A stretch of DNA of 64,000 bases from a bacterium UBP2_UBA5202 (GCA_002412795.1 DHVS01000016.1:1-64000); one strand, 5' to 3'. Numbered from the stretch's first letter, positions 35,373 to 43,784 are shown. The notes: a model not told the origin generated them from the letters alone. Translations and numbers: made by a program.

Positions 35373-36851
35373 TCACTGATCGCCCTTGGAGCCCTTGGCC
35401 TTCTTCTTTTCCGCGGGGGGCTTTCTCAGCAGGTCCTCCAGGGCCTTCTGCTTGTCCTGTTCCTCCATGGCCTCGGACTGAACCTGCTTTCTGGCCTCCT
35501 CCCTGACCTTGGAATCCCTGGACTGCGGCGCCGGAGTGGCCGGGACCGGAACCCACTTCTGGATCCGCTCCATCTTGTCCTTGGCCTGCCGGGCCCGCTG
35601 TTCCCGGATCCTGGCTTCGTCGCTCAGCTCCCCTTTTTTGGTCCGGTCGTTCTCCTTTTTGGCCGAATCGATCAGCGCTTTCCGCTCCCTTTCGGCGGCC
35701 TCGGCCTCGGCCTTCTTTCTATCCAGGGCCTGGTCGGCCGCCTCCTGCCGCCGCTTCAAAATGTCTTCGGACAGCCCGCCCCGGTTGTCCGGGGCCACCG
35801 CCGGGGGCCGGGGGGTCTTGGGCTCTATCTTGGGGGAGTAGACCTCCAGGCCGTTGGGCAGGGTCCGCCCGCCGGTGATGGGCTGGCCCGGCTTCAGCTC
35901 CTTCGGGATGATGTTCAGCGGGACCACCGGTTTTTTGGAGGCCCGGGCCACATCCCCGGCATCCGGTCCCCGGTTGTAGATCTTTCCGTCCCGGCCCCCG
36001 AACCCCTGGGGATCAAAGATGGTCTTCTTGTAGATGTCGGCGGCCCGCCGGGGCGGTATGATGTGGACCCAGGGCTTGGGATCGGCCAGGTGCTCCAGCC
36101 GCACGAAGAAGAAGTCGTTGACCGTCAGCTCAAAGGTGTAGCCCCGGGGCAGGCGTTTCTTCCCCCGGTAGAACCACTGGCTGTGGTGGTCATAGCGGAT
36201 GTGGCGGGGCAGCGGGGCCCAGCCCCAGTAGCCGCCCCCGTAACGCCAGGCCACCCAGGCCGGCCCCCACTCGTAGTCCGGCCACCAGACCCAGCCGTAG
36301 CGGTGGTGCCGGAACCAGCGGCCGTAGTGGAAGGGGGCCCAGCCCCAGCTGTAGTCCGATACCCAGCACCAGCCCCAGTCGGTGTAGACCCAGCGGCCGT
36401 GGCTGTAATAGGGGGACCATTCGATGCTGACCATGGCGGCGGTGGGCTGCCAGCACCAGTCGCCGTCGAGCATGATCCAGCGGCCGTAGGGGGCCAGCAC
36501 GTCGTAGAAAAAGGAGATGTTGAGGTCGCCTTGGGGCGGGGCCGTCTGGGCCGCCGGGGCCGGGGCCGGGGCGGGGACAACCGCGCCCGGGGCCGCCGCC
36601 GCGGAATCCAGGACCTGCCCCCGGTGCAGGGCGGCGTTGATGACGCCGGCCGGCACCCCCAGGTCTTTGAGGGTGATGATGTCCTCGACCGTCAGGTCAA
36701 AGGGCACGGCCGAGGTTTCCACGTAGGCCAACAGCACCTCGCCGTCCACCCCGGACCGGGCCAGCTTGATCAGGTCTTCGGCCGCGGGGGAGGCCAGGGC
36801 GGCGGTGGCCGCCGCCAGGCAGAGGACCAGGACCCTGAGGATGTTCTTCAT
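35373..36851 (-). CDS. Exported DUF6600-type tryptophan-rich protein with a charged coiled C-terminus
   Basis: Signal peptide (MKNILRVLVLCLAAATAALA) and a short helical domain. A Pro/Ala linker is followed by a block of about 120 residues very rich in Trp, Tyr and His (YGRWIMLDGDWCW, GRWVYTDWGWCWVSDYSWGW, HRYGWVWWPDYEWGPAW) that matches the DUF6600 family. The last 200 residues are strongly charged (EAEAAERERKALIDSAKKEN, RIREQRARQAKDKMER) and probably helical or coiled-coil. Function is unknown; a periplasmic or surface location is inferred. Two copies of the interspersed element flank the gene as direct repeats, so deletion or transfer by recombination is possible. Confidence 0.8.
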   Translation of the reverse strand: MKNILRVLVLCLAAATAALASPAAEDLIKLARSGVDGEVLLAYVETSAVPFDLTVEDIITLKDLGVPAGVINAALHRGQVLDSAAAAPGAVVPAPAPAPAAQTAPPQGDLNISFFYDVLAPYGRWIMLDGDWCWQPTAAMVSIEWSPYYSHGRWVYTDWGWCWVSDYSWGWAPFHYGRWFRHHRYGWVWWPDYEWGPAWVAWRYGGGYWGWAPLPRHIRYDHHSQWFYRGKKRLPRGYTFELTVNDFFFVRLEHLADPKPWVHIIPPRRAADIYKKTIFDPQGFGGRDGKIYNRGPDAGDVARASKKPVVPLNIIPKELKPGQPITGGRTLPNGLEVYSPKIEPKTPRPPAVAPDNRGGLSEDILKRRQEAADQALDRKKAEAEAAERERKALIDSAKKENDRTKKGELSDEARIREQRARQAKDKMERIQKWVPVPATPAPQSRDSKVREEARKQVQSEAMEEQDKQKALEDLLRKPPAEKKKAKGSKGDQ

Positions 36852-36929
36852 GGGTTTCTCCTTTTGCAGGTTTAATTCTACTATGTTCTTCCCTTCGCCG
36901 GCAAAGCAAGACGCTGGTCTCGGGACTGC

Positions 36930-37416
36930 GTTTCTTTTTATACCGCCCCTTCGTTTGTTAGGTAAATAGCCATCTCAGGGCAGGCGCCAGCAAAGAACCA
37001 AAACTTGTCCTGAGAATGCAACCTGCCTTACAGGTTGAAGGAAAGCTCGTCGCTGTTGCTCTGCCGGGAAGCCCCAAACCGGAGGCCTGAATTTAAACTT
37101 GCCCTGAGTATGAATTACATGCGGCAAACGAAAGGGAACTCGCTGCGCTCAGACAGTGCCAAATTCTATAGTGCCTCCGCTAAAGCTATGGCACTCGCGG
37201 ATGTCGAGCAAGTAGCGTAAGCGGACGGCCTCCTCTGACCGGCAGCAGAGCAAAGGCGACCATCGGGGTTGGCACCGGCACCGGCCTCTCCAATTCGCAT
37301 GCAAAGCAAGTTAGTATTCTCATCGCATCGCCTTTATCCCTCCCCGCAGCGGGGAGAGCCTGCACTGAGTGATGCAACTTATTGTTGCAAACGAAAGTGG
37401 TTGGGAGAGGTCAAAC
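36930..37416. repeat. Interspersed element, copy B, carrying three extra short inserts
   Basis: Matches copy A almost base for base over its core, but with three extra segments absent from A: 36947-36988 (core 36948-36984), 37004-37041 and 37098-37135. Each insert is 37-38 bp in core with one end CCTTCG-, CCTTCA- or CCTTTCG- and the other CTCAGGGCAGG, CTCAGGACAAG or CTCAGGGCAAG; two are in the reverse orientation. B lacks the last 77 bp of A. The spacer 36852-37430 holds nothing else. Confidence 0.8.
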
Positions 37417-37430
37417 CTGATTGGGAACGG

Positions 37431-37931
37431 TCAGTCCGGCAGGCTGTAATACTGCTGGACCTCCCGGTAATTGCCGTAGTCCAGCTTGGGCGGGGATTTC
37501 CCGGGGACGGTCTTGATCACCACCGTCCGGAAGTTGCAGACCACATTGGCGGCCCAGGGCGAACCGCCCACGCTGTCGGCCCGCACGGTGAACACCCACA
37601 GCCAGGGCTCGTCATAGGACTCGTCGATGACGGTGTAGAAATAGGCCGGCACGGTGGAAGAGCTGTAGAAGTTGTAGGGCAGCTGGACGAAGGTCACCGA
37701 GTCCGCCTTCCAGTAGGTGATCACGGCGTCGTTGTCCTGGTAGACGGTGTGGGCGTAAAGCGAGAAATAGCCGGAATAGACGGTGGGGCTGAAGTACAGG
37801 CTGAAGTCGTACCAGGCGGCCGCCGGGCCGGAAGGGCCCTCGGGGCCGGTGGGGCCGGGCTCCCCGGCGCAGCCCAGGAAGAGCAGCGACAGGGCCAGGA
37901 CCGGCAGGATCAGCAGGGCTGAACGTTTCAT
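37431..37931 (-). CDS. Small lipoprotein with a short collagen-like tract
   Basis: A 166-residue protein with a lipobox (ALSLLFLGC) directly followed by Gly-X-Y triplets (GEPGPTGPEGPSGP), then a 130-residue beta-rich domain (YFSLYAHTVYQDNDAVITYW, AYFYTVIDESYDEPWLWVF). This lipoprotein plus collagen-stub plus small beta-domain layout is common among uncharacterised lipoproteins of environmental Gram-negatives. Family unrecognised. Lies next to copy B of the interspersed element. Confidence 0.75.
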   Translation of the reverse strand: MKRSALLILPVLALSLLFLGCAGEPGPTGPEGPSGPAAAWYDFSLYFSPTVYSGYFSLYAHTVYQDNDAVITYWKADSVTFVQLPYNFYSSSTVPAYFYTVIDESYDEPWLWVFTVRADSVGGSPWAANVVCNFRTVVIKTVPGKSPPKLDYGNYREVQQYYSLPD

Positions 37932-37999
37932 GGCGGGCCTCCTTTTATGCTGTTAATAGGTCGCCAAAGCGAGCCTTAAGGATTAGACCATTTTTAGGG

Positions 38000-38453
38000 G
38001 TAAAAGGTTTAGTTGGGGGAACCTTTCCCACTAAATACACGAAAACACACGAAACATTGTTTAAACTATTTTAGTGGGCTTTAGTGGGCAGAACCCCGGG
38101 GGGACCTTCCCCACTAAACGCACGAAATAGCCCGAAATATATTTCCTCTCACACCAAGACACCAAGGCCACAAAGGGGGAACCTTCCCCACGAAAAACAC
38201 TAAACTACGCGAAATATATTTCATTTCACACAAAGACACAAGGGCCGCAAAGGGGTTTTATTTAGCCACAAAAGCATGCGCTGAGCAGTGCCGAAGTGGC
38301 ACAAAAATCTCAAAACATCGGGCCTCGGGCGATTCGCGAATCGCCCCTACGGGGTCCGGCATTGCTGGGCATCTCAGCCCCGTTCTCCCCCAGTTACCTA
38401 TTTTTCAATTTCCCATTAACGAACGCGGGCAGAACCCCGGGGGACCTTCCCCT
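38000..38453. repeat. Repeat-built spacer: ACTAAA/ACGAAAT and CACAAAGACAC word families
   Basis: At least three units of the form CCTTCCCCACTAAACGCACGAAAT..CGAAATATATT alternate with CACACAAAGACACAAGG-GCCGCAAAGG units. Then come GCCACAAAAGC...CTCAAAACATC and the hairpin CGATTCGCGAATCGCCCCTACGG. The same units return at 39765-40090 and 40965-41410. No gene in 37932-38453. Confidence 0.75.
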
Positions 38454-39749
38454 TTAAAGCTCCGCCTCGGCCGCCCTGGCCATCTGCTCCATCCCCATCT
38501 GCCGGAAAAGGTCGCGGGCTTCTTCCAGATGCTTTTGGGCCTCCGGGCCCCGGCCCGCCTTCTTGAGCAGCAAGCCGTGCTCCAGCAGCATCTGGGCCGT
38601 GTCGTAATCCATTCCCATCTCCCGGTACAGGAACATGGCCTCCAGGTATTTTTCCGAGGCTTTTTCCGTATCCCCCCGGGCGGCGAACAGCCGGCCCGAC
38701 ACCTCGCGGCACTTGGCCCGGTCGGCCTGGGAAGAGAGCTCCTCCGCCAGGAGGTGGGCCCGCTCCAAAAACTTTTCGGCCTCGGGAAGCCGGCTCAAAA
38801 CTATCAGTGAATTGGCCAGGGAGCAGACCGTAATGCAGGCGTCGATCTTGTGCCCCATCTGCTCCTGGAGCCTCAGGGACTCCCCGAAAACCTCCAGCGC
38901 CTTTTGGTGGTCCCCCCTTTGGGCGTGGATGCCGCCGATGACGTTGAGGCACCCCACCTGCCCGGCCCTTTCCCCCAGCCGGCGCCGGATGGCCAGCGAT
39001 TCGTTGGCGCACTCCAGGGCCCGGTCCAGCTCCTGGCGTATCTGGTGGATGTTGCTCAGGTTCAACAGCCCGGCCGCCTGGCCCGGACGGTCGCCAATAT
39101 TTTGGTTGATAGCCTGGGCCCTTTGGGCGCATTCCAGGGACTTTTCGAACCGGGCCAGGTAGTAATAGACGTTGTCCATGCTGTGCAGGCTTTTGGCCTG
39201 GCCCTGCAGGTCCCCCGTCTCCTCCCGGATGGCCAGGGACTTTTGGTAGCACTCCAGGGCCCGCTGATAGTCCCCCTGGCCGTAGCGGATGTTGCCGATG
39301 CTGAGCCAGCCGGAGGCCTGGCCCGGCAGGCTGTCCGCCTCCCGGTACAGCTCCAGGGCCTGTTGGAAGCACTCCATGGCCGCCTCGTATTCGCCCTGCC
39401 CGGCCCGGATGTTCCCCTGGTTGAGGCGGCTCTCGGCCAGACCCTTTTTGTCGCCCAGCTCCAGGCGGATCAGGGCCGCCTCCTCTATCAGTTCCAGCGC
39501 CCGGCCGTAGTCCCCCAGCCGGAAATGGGCCTGCCCGATGTTGTGCAGGCCGTGGGCCAAAAGCTTCCGGTCATTGAGATCCCGGGCCAGGGCCGCCAGC
39601 TTTGCGGCCATCTCCATCACCCGGGGGTATTTGCCGGTCAGCATCAGGACGGCGATGCAGCTTTTGTGCACCGAACAGTACCGTTCGATGATGGCCTGGC
39701 CGCCCAGCCGGCCCGGGTATTTTTTTCCGGCTAAACCTGTCCCGGACAT
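38454..39749 (-). CDS. TPR protein (second LGN/kinesin-light-chain-type copy)
   Basis: Helical repeat protein with ten or so 40-residue repeats of the LSIGNIRYGQGDYQRALECYQKSLAIREETGDLQGQAKSL type, similar in design to 19592-21067 but more diverged between repeats. I set the start at 39749 (MSGTGLAGKKYPG). The frame is open to 39917, but those codons translate a CACAAAGACAC word repeat (twice giving LCVKG), not a real N-terminus. Even 39749 lies in repeat-like DNA, so the next Met (MLTGKYPRVMEM) is possible. It could be the surviving C-terminal part of a larger regulator, but no upstream domain is present. Confidence 0.75.
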   Translation of the reverse strand: MSGTGLAGKKYPGRLGGQAIIERYCSVHKSCIAVLMLTGKYPRVMEMAAKLAALARDLNDRKLLAHGLHNIGQAHFRLGDYGRALELIEEAALIRLELGDKKGLAESRLNQGNIRAGQGEYEAAMECFQQALELYREADSLPGQASGWLSIGNIRYGQGDYQRALECYQKSLAIREETGDLQGQAKSLHSMDNVYYYLARFEKSLECAQRAQAINQNIGDRPGQAAGLLNLSNIHQIRQELDRALECANESLAIRRRLGERAGQVGCLNVIGGIHAQRGDHQKALEVFGESLRLQEQMGHKIDACITVCSLANSLIVLSRLPEAEKFLERAHLLAEELSSQADRAKCREVSGRLFAARGDTEKASEKYLEAMFLYREMGMDYDTAQMLLEHGLLLKKAGRGPEAQKHLEEARDLFRQMGMEQMARAAEAEL

Positions 39750-39764
39750 GGTCGAAGGAGATAC

Positions 39765-40090
39765 GAAATGACGCGAAACATTTTTTCCTTTCACGCAAAG
39801 ACACCAAGGCCACAAAGGTTTTTTAGCCACAATAATGCACAAAAATCTCAAAACATCAGGCCTCGGGCTAAAGACACTAAATATATTTCCTTTCACACAA
39901 AGACACAAGGGCCGCAAAGGACTTTTATTACCCTATTTCATGTATGTCCTTTATAATGGATATATGTCCATTATAGGACCTGGGGCGATTCTCCCAACTA
40001 CGCCATCTATATAGGCTTCCTCCTACGCAACTGCTTCGGCGGACAGGTCTTCGGACACGCGAATCGCCCCTACGGGGTCCGGCGGGGCTC
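39765..40090. repeat. Repeat-built spacer between the TPR and Bro-N genes
   Basis: Units of the CACGCAAAGACACCAAGGCCACAAAGG and ACTAAATATATTTCC types, the CTCAAAACATCAGGCCTCGGG word, a short tandem around TATGTCCTTTATAATGG/TATGTCCATTATAGG, and a second GCGAATCGCCCCTACGG hairpin word. No gene in 39750-40122. Confidence 0.7.
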
Positions 40091-40122
40091 CGCTTCCCCG
40101 CCCGGCCAACCCGGAAAACTGG

Positions 40123-40950
40123 TCATTTTATTTTTTTGTTTTCCGGTTGGTTTAAATAATTCTTTTTTGACACTACCGGGCGGCCGAGTTTTTTCTCCAG
40201 TTCTTTCCTGGCGTTTCCGGCTATCCGGCCCCCGGCATCTGCATCCCGTCTTAATTTAGCCAGGCCGGCTGATCCCTCGTTCCGGTGGATCTCGGTGGTT
40301 GATCTTTCGCCCAGCATGGTAAAGATCAGTTCAAAATCATCCATATGATCCCGCAGATTTTCCCGCTTCAGCCCTTTCAGCCTTTTATATTGGCTGGGAG
40401 TTACGCCGAAGGTGGCCTTGGATATTTCCGCCGTCAGGATTTCATAATCTTTTTCTTCCCTGGCCCCCCGCTTCTGCCATTCGTCGGTCAGCTCCTCACG
40501 GATGGCTATCCCCCGCATTCGTTTCTCTATCCAATCCTCCGAATAACCCTTAAGCTTGTAAAGAGTCCTGGTACGCTTGGTGGCCAGCTCCGGGTTTTCT
40601 ATCTCCTGCACCCTCTGATAACCCACCTTGGCCAGCCACCTTTTGAACGGCTCGGCTTTGGGCGAAGGTATGGACTGTATTATCCTGAAAAGGCTTTCGG
40701 TGTCTGCACAGTCCGTCTGGCGCATTTTCCCGTCCGGCGCCGGCATTTTCAAACGGTGACAATTTGTCACCACTTGGCTGCCTTCATCCCTAAGACGCTG
40801 GGACAGCTTATTCCAGTACTTTCTGGCAGCCAGGTCGTCCGGCTGGCCGGTCAGCGCCTGAACCACATCTGCCACCGAGAAAAACCATTCTCCTTTGTAG
40901 ATGGTCCTTCTTACTTTTTTACCCTTAAATACTGCAATATGCTTTTCCAT
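40123..40950 (-). CDS. Bro-N domain protein (phage antirepressor / DinD-like)
   Basis: Starts MEKHIAVFKGKKVRRTIYKGEWFFSVADVVQALT, the Bro-N fold that binds DNA in phage antirepressors and baculovirus BRO proteins. The following RKYWNKLSQRLRDEGSQVVTNCHRLKMPAPDGK and IQSIPSPKAEPFKRWLAKVGYQRVQE are typical of the chromosomal DinD/Bro-N group. The long helical C-terminal part ends in a basic stretch. 275 residues from the ATG at 40950. The frame is open to 41010, but GAGG sits upstream of the chosen start. It stands alone between two repeat-built spacers. Probably a stranded mobile-element or stress gene. Confidence 0.85.
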   Translation of the reverse strand: MEKHIAVFKGKKVRRTIYKGEWFFSVADVVQALTGQPDDLAARKYWNKLSQRLRDEGSQVVTNCHRLKMPAPDGKMRQTDCADTESLFRIIQSIPSPKAEPFKRWLAKVGYQRVQEIENPELATKRTRTLYKLKGYSEDWIEKRMRGIAIREELTDEWQKRGAREEKDYEILTAEISKATFGVTPSQYKRLKGLKRENLRDHMDDFELIFTMLGERSTTEIHRNEGSAGLAKLRRDADAGGRIAGNARKELEKKLGRPVVSKKNYLNQPENKKIK

Positions 40951-40964
40951 GGGCAGAGCCTCTT

Positions 40965-41410
40965 CAATTAACGGGGATGTTTGCAGCCCCGGAGGGGCGT
41001 GATGTCGCATCGCCGGGCTGCCATGCCGGTCCTACGGACCTCGGGTTGTTCACAAGTTCGATGTTCTTAGAAACATTTCGCGCCCACGGCGCTATGGGGT
41101 CCGGCATCCGGGTTGGGCACGGGGGCAGGATTTGATGAATCAAATCCCTACGGGGTACGGCATTGATTTGCAAACCTGCCGGGCATCTCAAACGCGGCCG
41201 CATTGCCGGGCAGAACCCCGGGGGACCTTTTCCCACTAAACGCACGAAATGACTCGAAATATATTATAAACTATTTTAGTGCTTTTTAGTGGGCAGAACC
41301 CCGGGGAACCTTTCCCACTAAAGGCACGAAATGACTCGAAATATATTTATGGTATTTTAGATTGTTTTAGTGCTTCCTTCGGCCCCGCTCAGGACAAGCT
41401 TTAGTGGGCA
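40965..41410. repeat. Repeat-built spacer running into the end of the GT2 gene
   Basis: Several CTACGGGGTCCGGCATT-type words, then three units of GGGCAGAACCCCGGGG-ACCTTTTCCCACTAAACGCACGAAATGACTCGAAATATATT, ending with a 23-bp short form of the CCTTCG...CTCAGGACAAG element (41376-41398). That short element is read as the last codons of the GT2 gene. No independent gene in 40951-41366. Confidence 0.75.
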
Positions 41411-42806
41411 GAAGCCAAAAGGGCAAAGTTACCAGTCCCCAGAGCGAACCCAGGCCGTAGGAGAAGTGCAGGGTGACGAATACCAGTGGCAGCAACAGCA
41501 GGGAGCTGGGCGCAAGTTTACAATTTACAGTTGGGCCGTTTTCTGTTGGGACCGTGTTATTCTCGAACTTTGAATTGTAAACTGTAAACTTTGCTTGACC
41601 CGCCTGGATGACAGCCAGCAGCATAGCCGAGAAGTAGGCGAACAGCTCCAGGGCCAGCATTCGCAGGAACAGCAGGTGCCAGCTCCAGGCCTTTAGCTGG
41701 AGGATGCCGGGTTGCTTTAGGCCCATGCCCTTGAATCCGTGCAGCAGGTTGGCCAGTTTGGTGCCGGCCCCGCGGCCCCAGAGGGCGGCGCCCAGGCCGG
41801 AAAGGCTGAGGGCGGTGAGCAGGATCAGGGAGGTGACGAAGATAAAAGGGATGAAGTGGCGCAGGCTTAGGGCGTAGGGCGCGATGTATCTGGTGTAAAC
41901 CACCCATTGGCCGTTCTTGAAGTTCTGGGCCCACAGCCCGGCCAGGGTTGACCGGCAATGGTATTGGCTTTTGATCCTGGGGGTCAGGTAGATCTTGCCT
42001 GCACCGGGGCTTTCTTCTTTGCCACAAGAAGCACAAACCTCACAAAAACTATTTACTTTACCATTTTCACTGTCTTTACTGCCTGCCGTGTCATCCTGAG
42101 TGGACTTCGTAGCGACACAGGCCGAAGGATCCGTACATTTTGAATTTTGAATTTTAAATTCTGAATTGAGTTTAATTCCCCGCCTGATGCGGGAATTAAA
42201 CTCTATGTCCTGGTTGCGGGTCAGCCGGGCGTCGTACAGGCCGTACTTGGCGAAGGTTTCCCTGGGGAAACAGCCCAGGTAGACGGTATCGGAAAAGCCC
42301 TCGAAGTCAGAGTGAAAAGCCCCGCCTCCCAGGCCGAACGGCGACTGGTGAGCCAGGGCAATTGCTTTTCCGGTGGCGCTGCTGCCCACCGCCCGCATTG
42401 GCCCGCCCACGTTATCGGCCTTGGTTTGTTCCAGGTATTTTACGCAGTTGGAGACGTAGTCCGGGGCCATGACGGCGTGGCCGTCGAAGCGCAGGATGAT
42501 GCCGCCCCTGGCGGCCCGTATGCCCAGGTTCATGGCGTGGGGCACGGTCCTGGCAGGATTGGCAAGGACCTGAATTCTGAATCCATTCGTTTGTTGAGCA
42601 GGCTTGCCTGTCTCAGGACAAGTTTCTGAATTCTGAATTCTGAATTCCTCTGTTTTTTGCACCGTGCTATCGGTTGACAGGCCGTCCACTATCAGCAGTT
42701 CCATGCAGTCCTTGGGGTAGTCCTGGGCGGCAATGGACTGCAGGCAGTTTACAATGAACTTTCCTTCGTTGCGGACGGGAAGGATTATGGAGACAAAGCT
42801 ATTCAT
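41367..42806 (-). CDS. ExoA-like GT2 glycosyltransferase carrying in-frame repeat insertions
   Basis: Family 2 glycosyltransferase of the succinoglycan ExoA group: FVSIILPVRNEGKFIVNCL, VDGLSTDSTV, RFDGHAVMAPDYV, and GCFPRETFAKYGLYDARLTRNQDIEFNSRIRRG for the catalytic fold, then four C-terminal membrane helices. The ATG at 42806 overlaps the previous stop (ATGA), so I prefer it to 42818. Three stretches do not belong to the family and translate spacer repeats: about residues 53-80 (FRIQNSETCPETGKPAQQTN), about 48 residues after RRG (KLNSEFKIQNSK..SACVATKSTQDDTA..VNSFCEVCASC) and KFTVYNSKFENNTVPTENG near the last helix. The C-terminus (KACPERGRRKH) is also repeat-derived. All keep the frame. 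Activity is plausible because the inserts fall in loops. Confidence 0.85.
   Translation of the reverse strand: MNSFVSIILPVRNEGKFIVNCLQSIAAQDYPKDCMELLIVDGLSTDSTVQKTEEFRIQNSETCPETGKPAQQTNGFRIQVLANPARTVPHAMNLGIRAARGGIILRFDGHAVMAPDYVSNCVKYLEQTKADNVGGPMRAVGSSATGKAIALAHQSPFGLGGGAFHSDFEGFSDTVYLGCFPRETFAKYGLYDARLTRNQDIEFNSRIRRGIKLNSEFKIQNSKCTDPSACVATKSTQDDTAGSKDSENGKVNSFCEVCASCGKEESPGAGKIYLTPRIKSQYHCRSTLAGLWAQNFKNGQWVVYTRYIAPYALSLRHFIPFIFVTSLILLTALSLSGLGAALWGRGAGTKLANLLHGFKGMGLKQPGILQLKAWSWHLLFLRMLALELFAYFSAMLLAVIQAGQAKFTVYNSKFENNTVPTENGPTVNCKLAPSSLLLLPLVFVTLHFSYGLGSLWGLVTLPFWLLPTKACPERGRRKH
41515..41592. repeat. GTTTACAATTTACAGT word repeat inside the GT2 gene
   Basis: AGTTTACAATTTACAGTT and TGAATTGTAAACTGTAAACT face each other as imperfect inverted copies within the coding frame, giving KFTVYNSKFENN...TVNCKL in the protein. 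The GTTTACAGTTT word also occurs in spacers at about 22585 and 62830. Confidence 0.7.
42008..42203. repeat. Composite repeat insertion inside the GT2 gene
   Basis: Three spacer words in a row within the frame: a CTTTGCCACAAGAAGCACAAAC type, a GTCATCCTGAGTGGACTTCG / GACACAGGCCGAAGGATCCG type, and a TGAATTTTGAATTTTAAATT type. The right edge is an inverted repeat (42168-42203) in which GAGTTTAATTCC of the enzyme is matched by GGAATTAAACTC at the edge of the insert. It adds about 48 codons between RRG and KIYLTPRI. Confidence 0.75.
42571..42648. repeat. ATTCTGA word repeat interrupted by a 39-bp element inside the GT2 gene
   Basis: TGAATTCTGAAT and TTCTGAATTCTGAATTC words flank a 39-bp segment (42584-42622) that starts CATTCGTTTGTTGAGC and ends CTCAGGACAAG. 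It can fold as TTGT-TGAG-CAGGC / GCCTG-CTCA-ACAA. The segment has the same ends as the inserts in element copy B and keeps the frame (13 codons). Confidence 0.75.
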
Positions 42807-43747
42807 TCTTTGACACATTTTTGAGTAATTAATCTCGCCCTCAGAATAGAATTAACTTCTATTGACTTATTTTTAAATCTTGAATCTAACTTAATACTGT
42901 TTTTTTTCAACAACTCATATATGGTTTGGTTAGTGTTTGTTTCATTTACCAAAATGCGATGGTCACATTTAAGAAATATATTAATGAAGTCATCGTGGCG
43001 CAACCGATTCATGTACATAAACCGGTTCCCAGCATATTTTATCCATTCTTTCTCGGTAAACTGTAAAAAGTTTATTGGTACTATTGTTTTATCTGAATGG
43101 GAAAAATGGTCGCTATAGTCAATATTATGGACAAACAAACCATTTTGCTTAATGATTCGATTGCCCTCTTTAATAATCGCAACAAGAATTTCTGGGGGTA
43201 TATGTTCCATTACATAGTTTGAGGTATGAATATCTATGCTGTTTGGGCTTAATATTGTATGTGCTGCGTCACCAGGTGCAATATACTCGATTCCGCATAA
43301 ATTATAAAATTGTTCAACATTATAATTCCCTTGTTTAGGTAAGTCAGTAATTGCGTCAAGTCTTTTATTGTCTAAGAGAGGGCCGAAGGTGTTTTTTATT
43401 TTTTCAGTATTTACCGATACATATTGAAGGCACTCTTTAATTAAATCTTCTTTTATGTACGGGTTCAAATCAATAGTAATCGTACGCTTTGCACCCATTA
43501 GGTAGTAGGCCAAAGGGACAATGGGAATCCAACCTGTTCCAATTTCAAGGAATACTTTTCCTTTGGGGTCATAGCCAGTATTTATTATAAGCTGCCATGT
43601 TTCAACGGCCGTTTTTAAAACCCCCATCGGGTTCGCACTCTTCAGGGCGCCATAATGCCGTTGTACCCAATAATACATAGTATACGCTTCAGTTGGGGGT
43701 AGGCATGCAATAGTATTTTGTATAAGTGCTTTTATTTTCCACAACAT
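42803..43747 (-). CDS. SAM-dependent methyltransferase in the polysaccharide region
   Basis: Class I methyltransferase-like protein of 314 residues: the SAM motif I KVFLEIGTGWIPIVPLAYYL, an acidic post-motif ITIDLNPY, and a motif-IV-like SIDIHTSNYVMEHIPPEI. The target is probably a sugar or lipid-linked glycan given its neighbours, but this is inference. It is strikingly AT-rich compared with rdgB, pgi or pfkA, like much of the operon, which points to transfer. Its stop overlaps the GT2 start (ATGA). Confidence 0.75.
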   Translation of the reverse strand: MLWKIKALIQNTIACLPPTEAYTMYYWVQRHYGALKSANPMGVLKTAVETWQLIINTGYDPKGKVFLEIGTGWIPIVPLAYYLMGAKRTITIDLNPYIKEDLIKECLQYVSVNTEKIKNTFGPLLDNKRLDAITDLPKQGNYNVEQFYNLCGIEYIAPGDAAHTILSPNSIDIHTSNYVMEHIPPEILVAIIKEGNRIIKQNGLFVHNIDYSDHFSHSDKTIVPINFLQFTEKEWIKYAGNRFMYMNRLRHDDFINIFLKCDHRILVNETNTNQTIYELLKKNSIKLDSRFKNKSIEVNSILRARLITQKCVKE

Positions 43748-43784
43748 ATGATACGTCTAAGTCTTATGTTTAATAAACTGATTT

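Noticed and set aside
35340..36875. 511-codon plus-strand frame
   Set aside because: Shadow of the DUF6600 gene caused by high GC; the minus-strand protein has a signal peptide and a recognisable domain.
39750..39917. N-terminal extension of the second TPR gene
   Set aside because: Translates the CACAAAGACAC spacer repeat (LCVKG twice), not a protein N-terminus.
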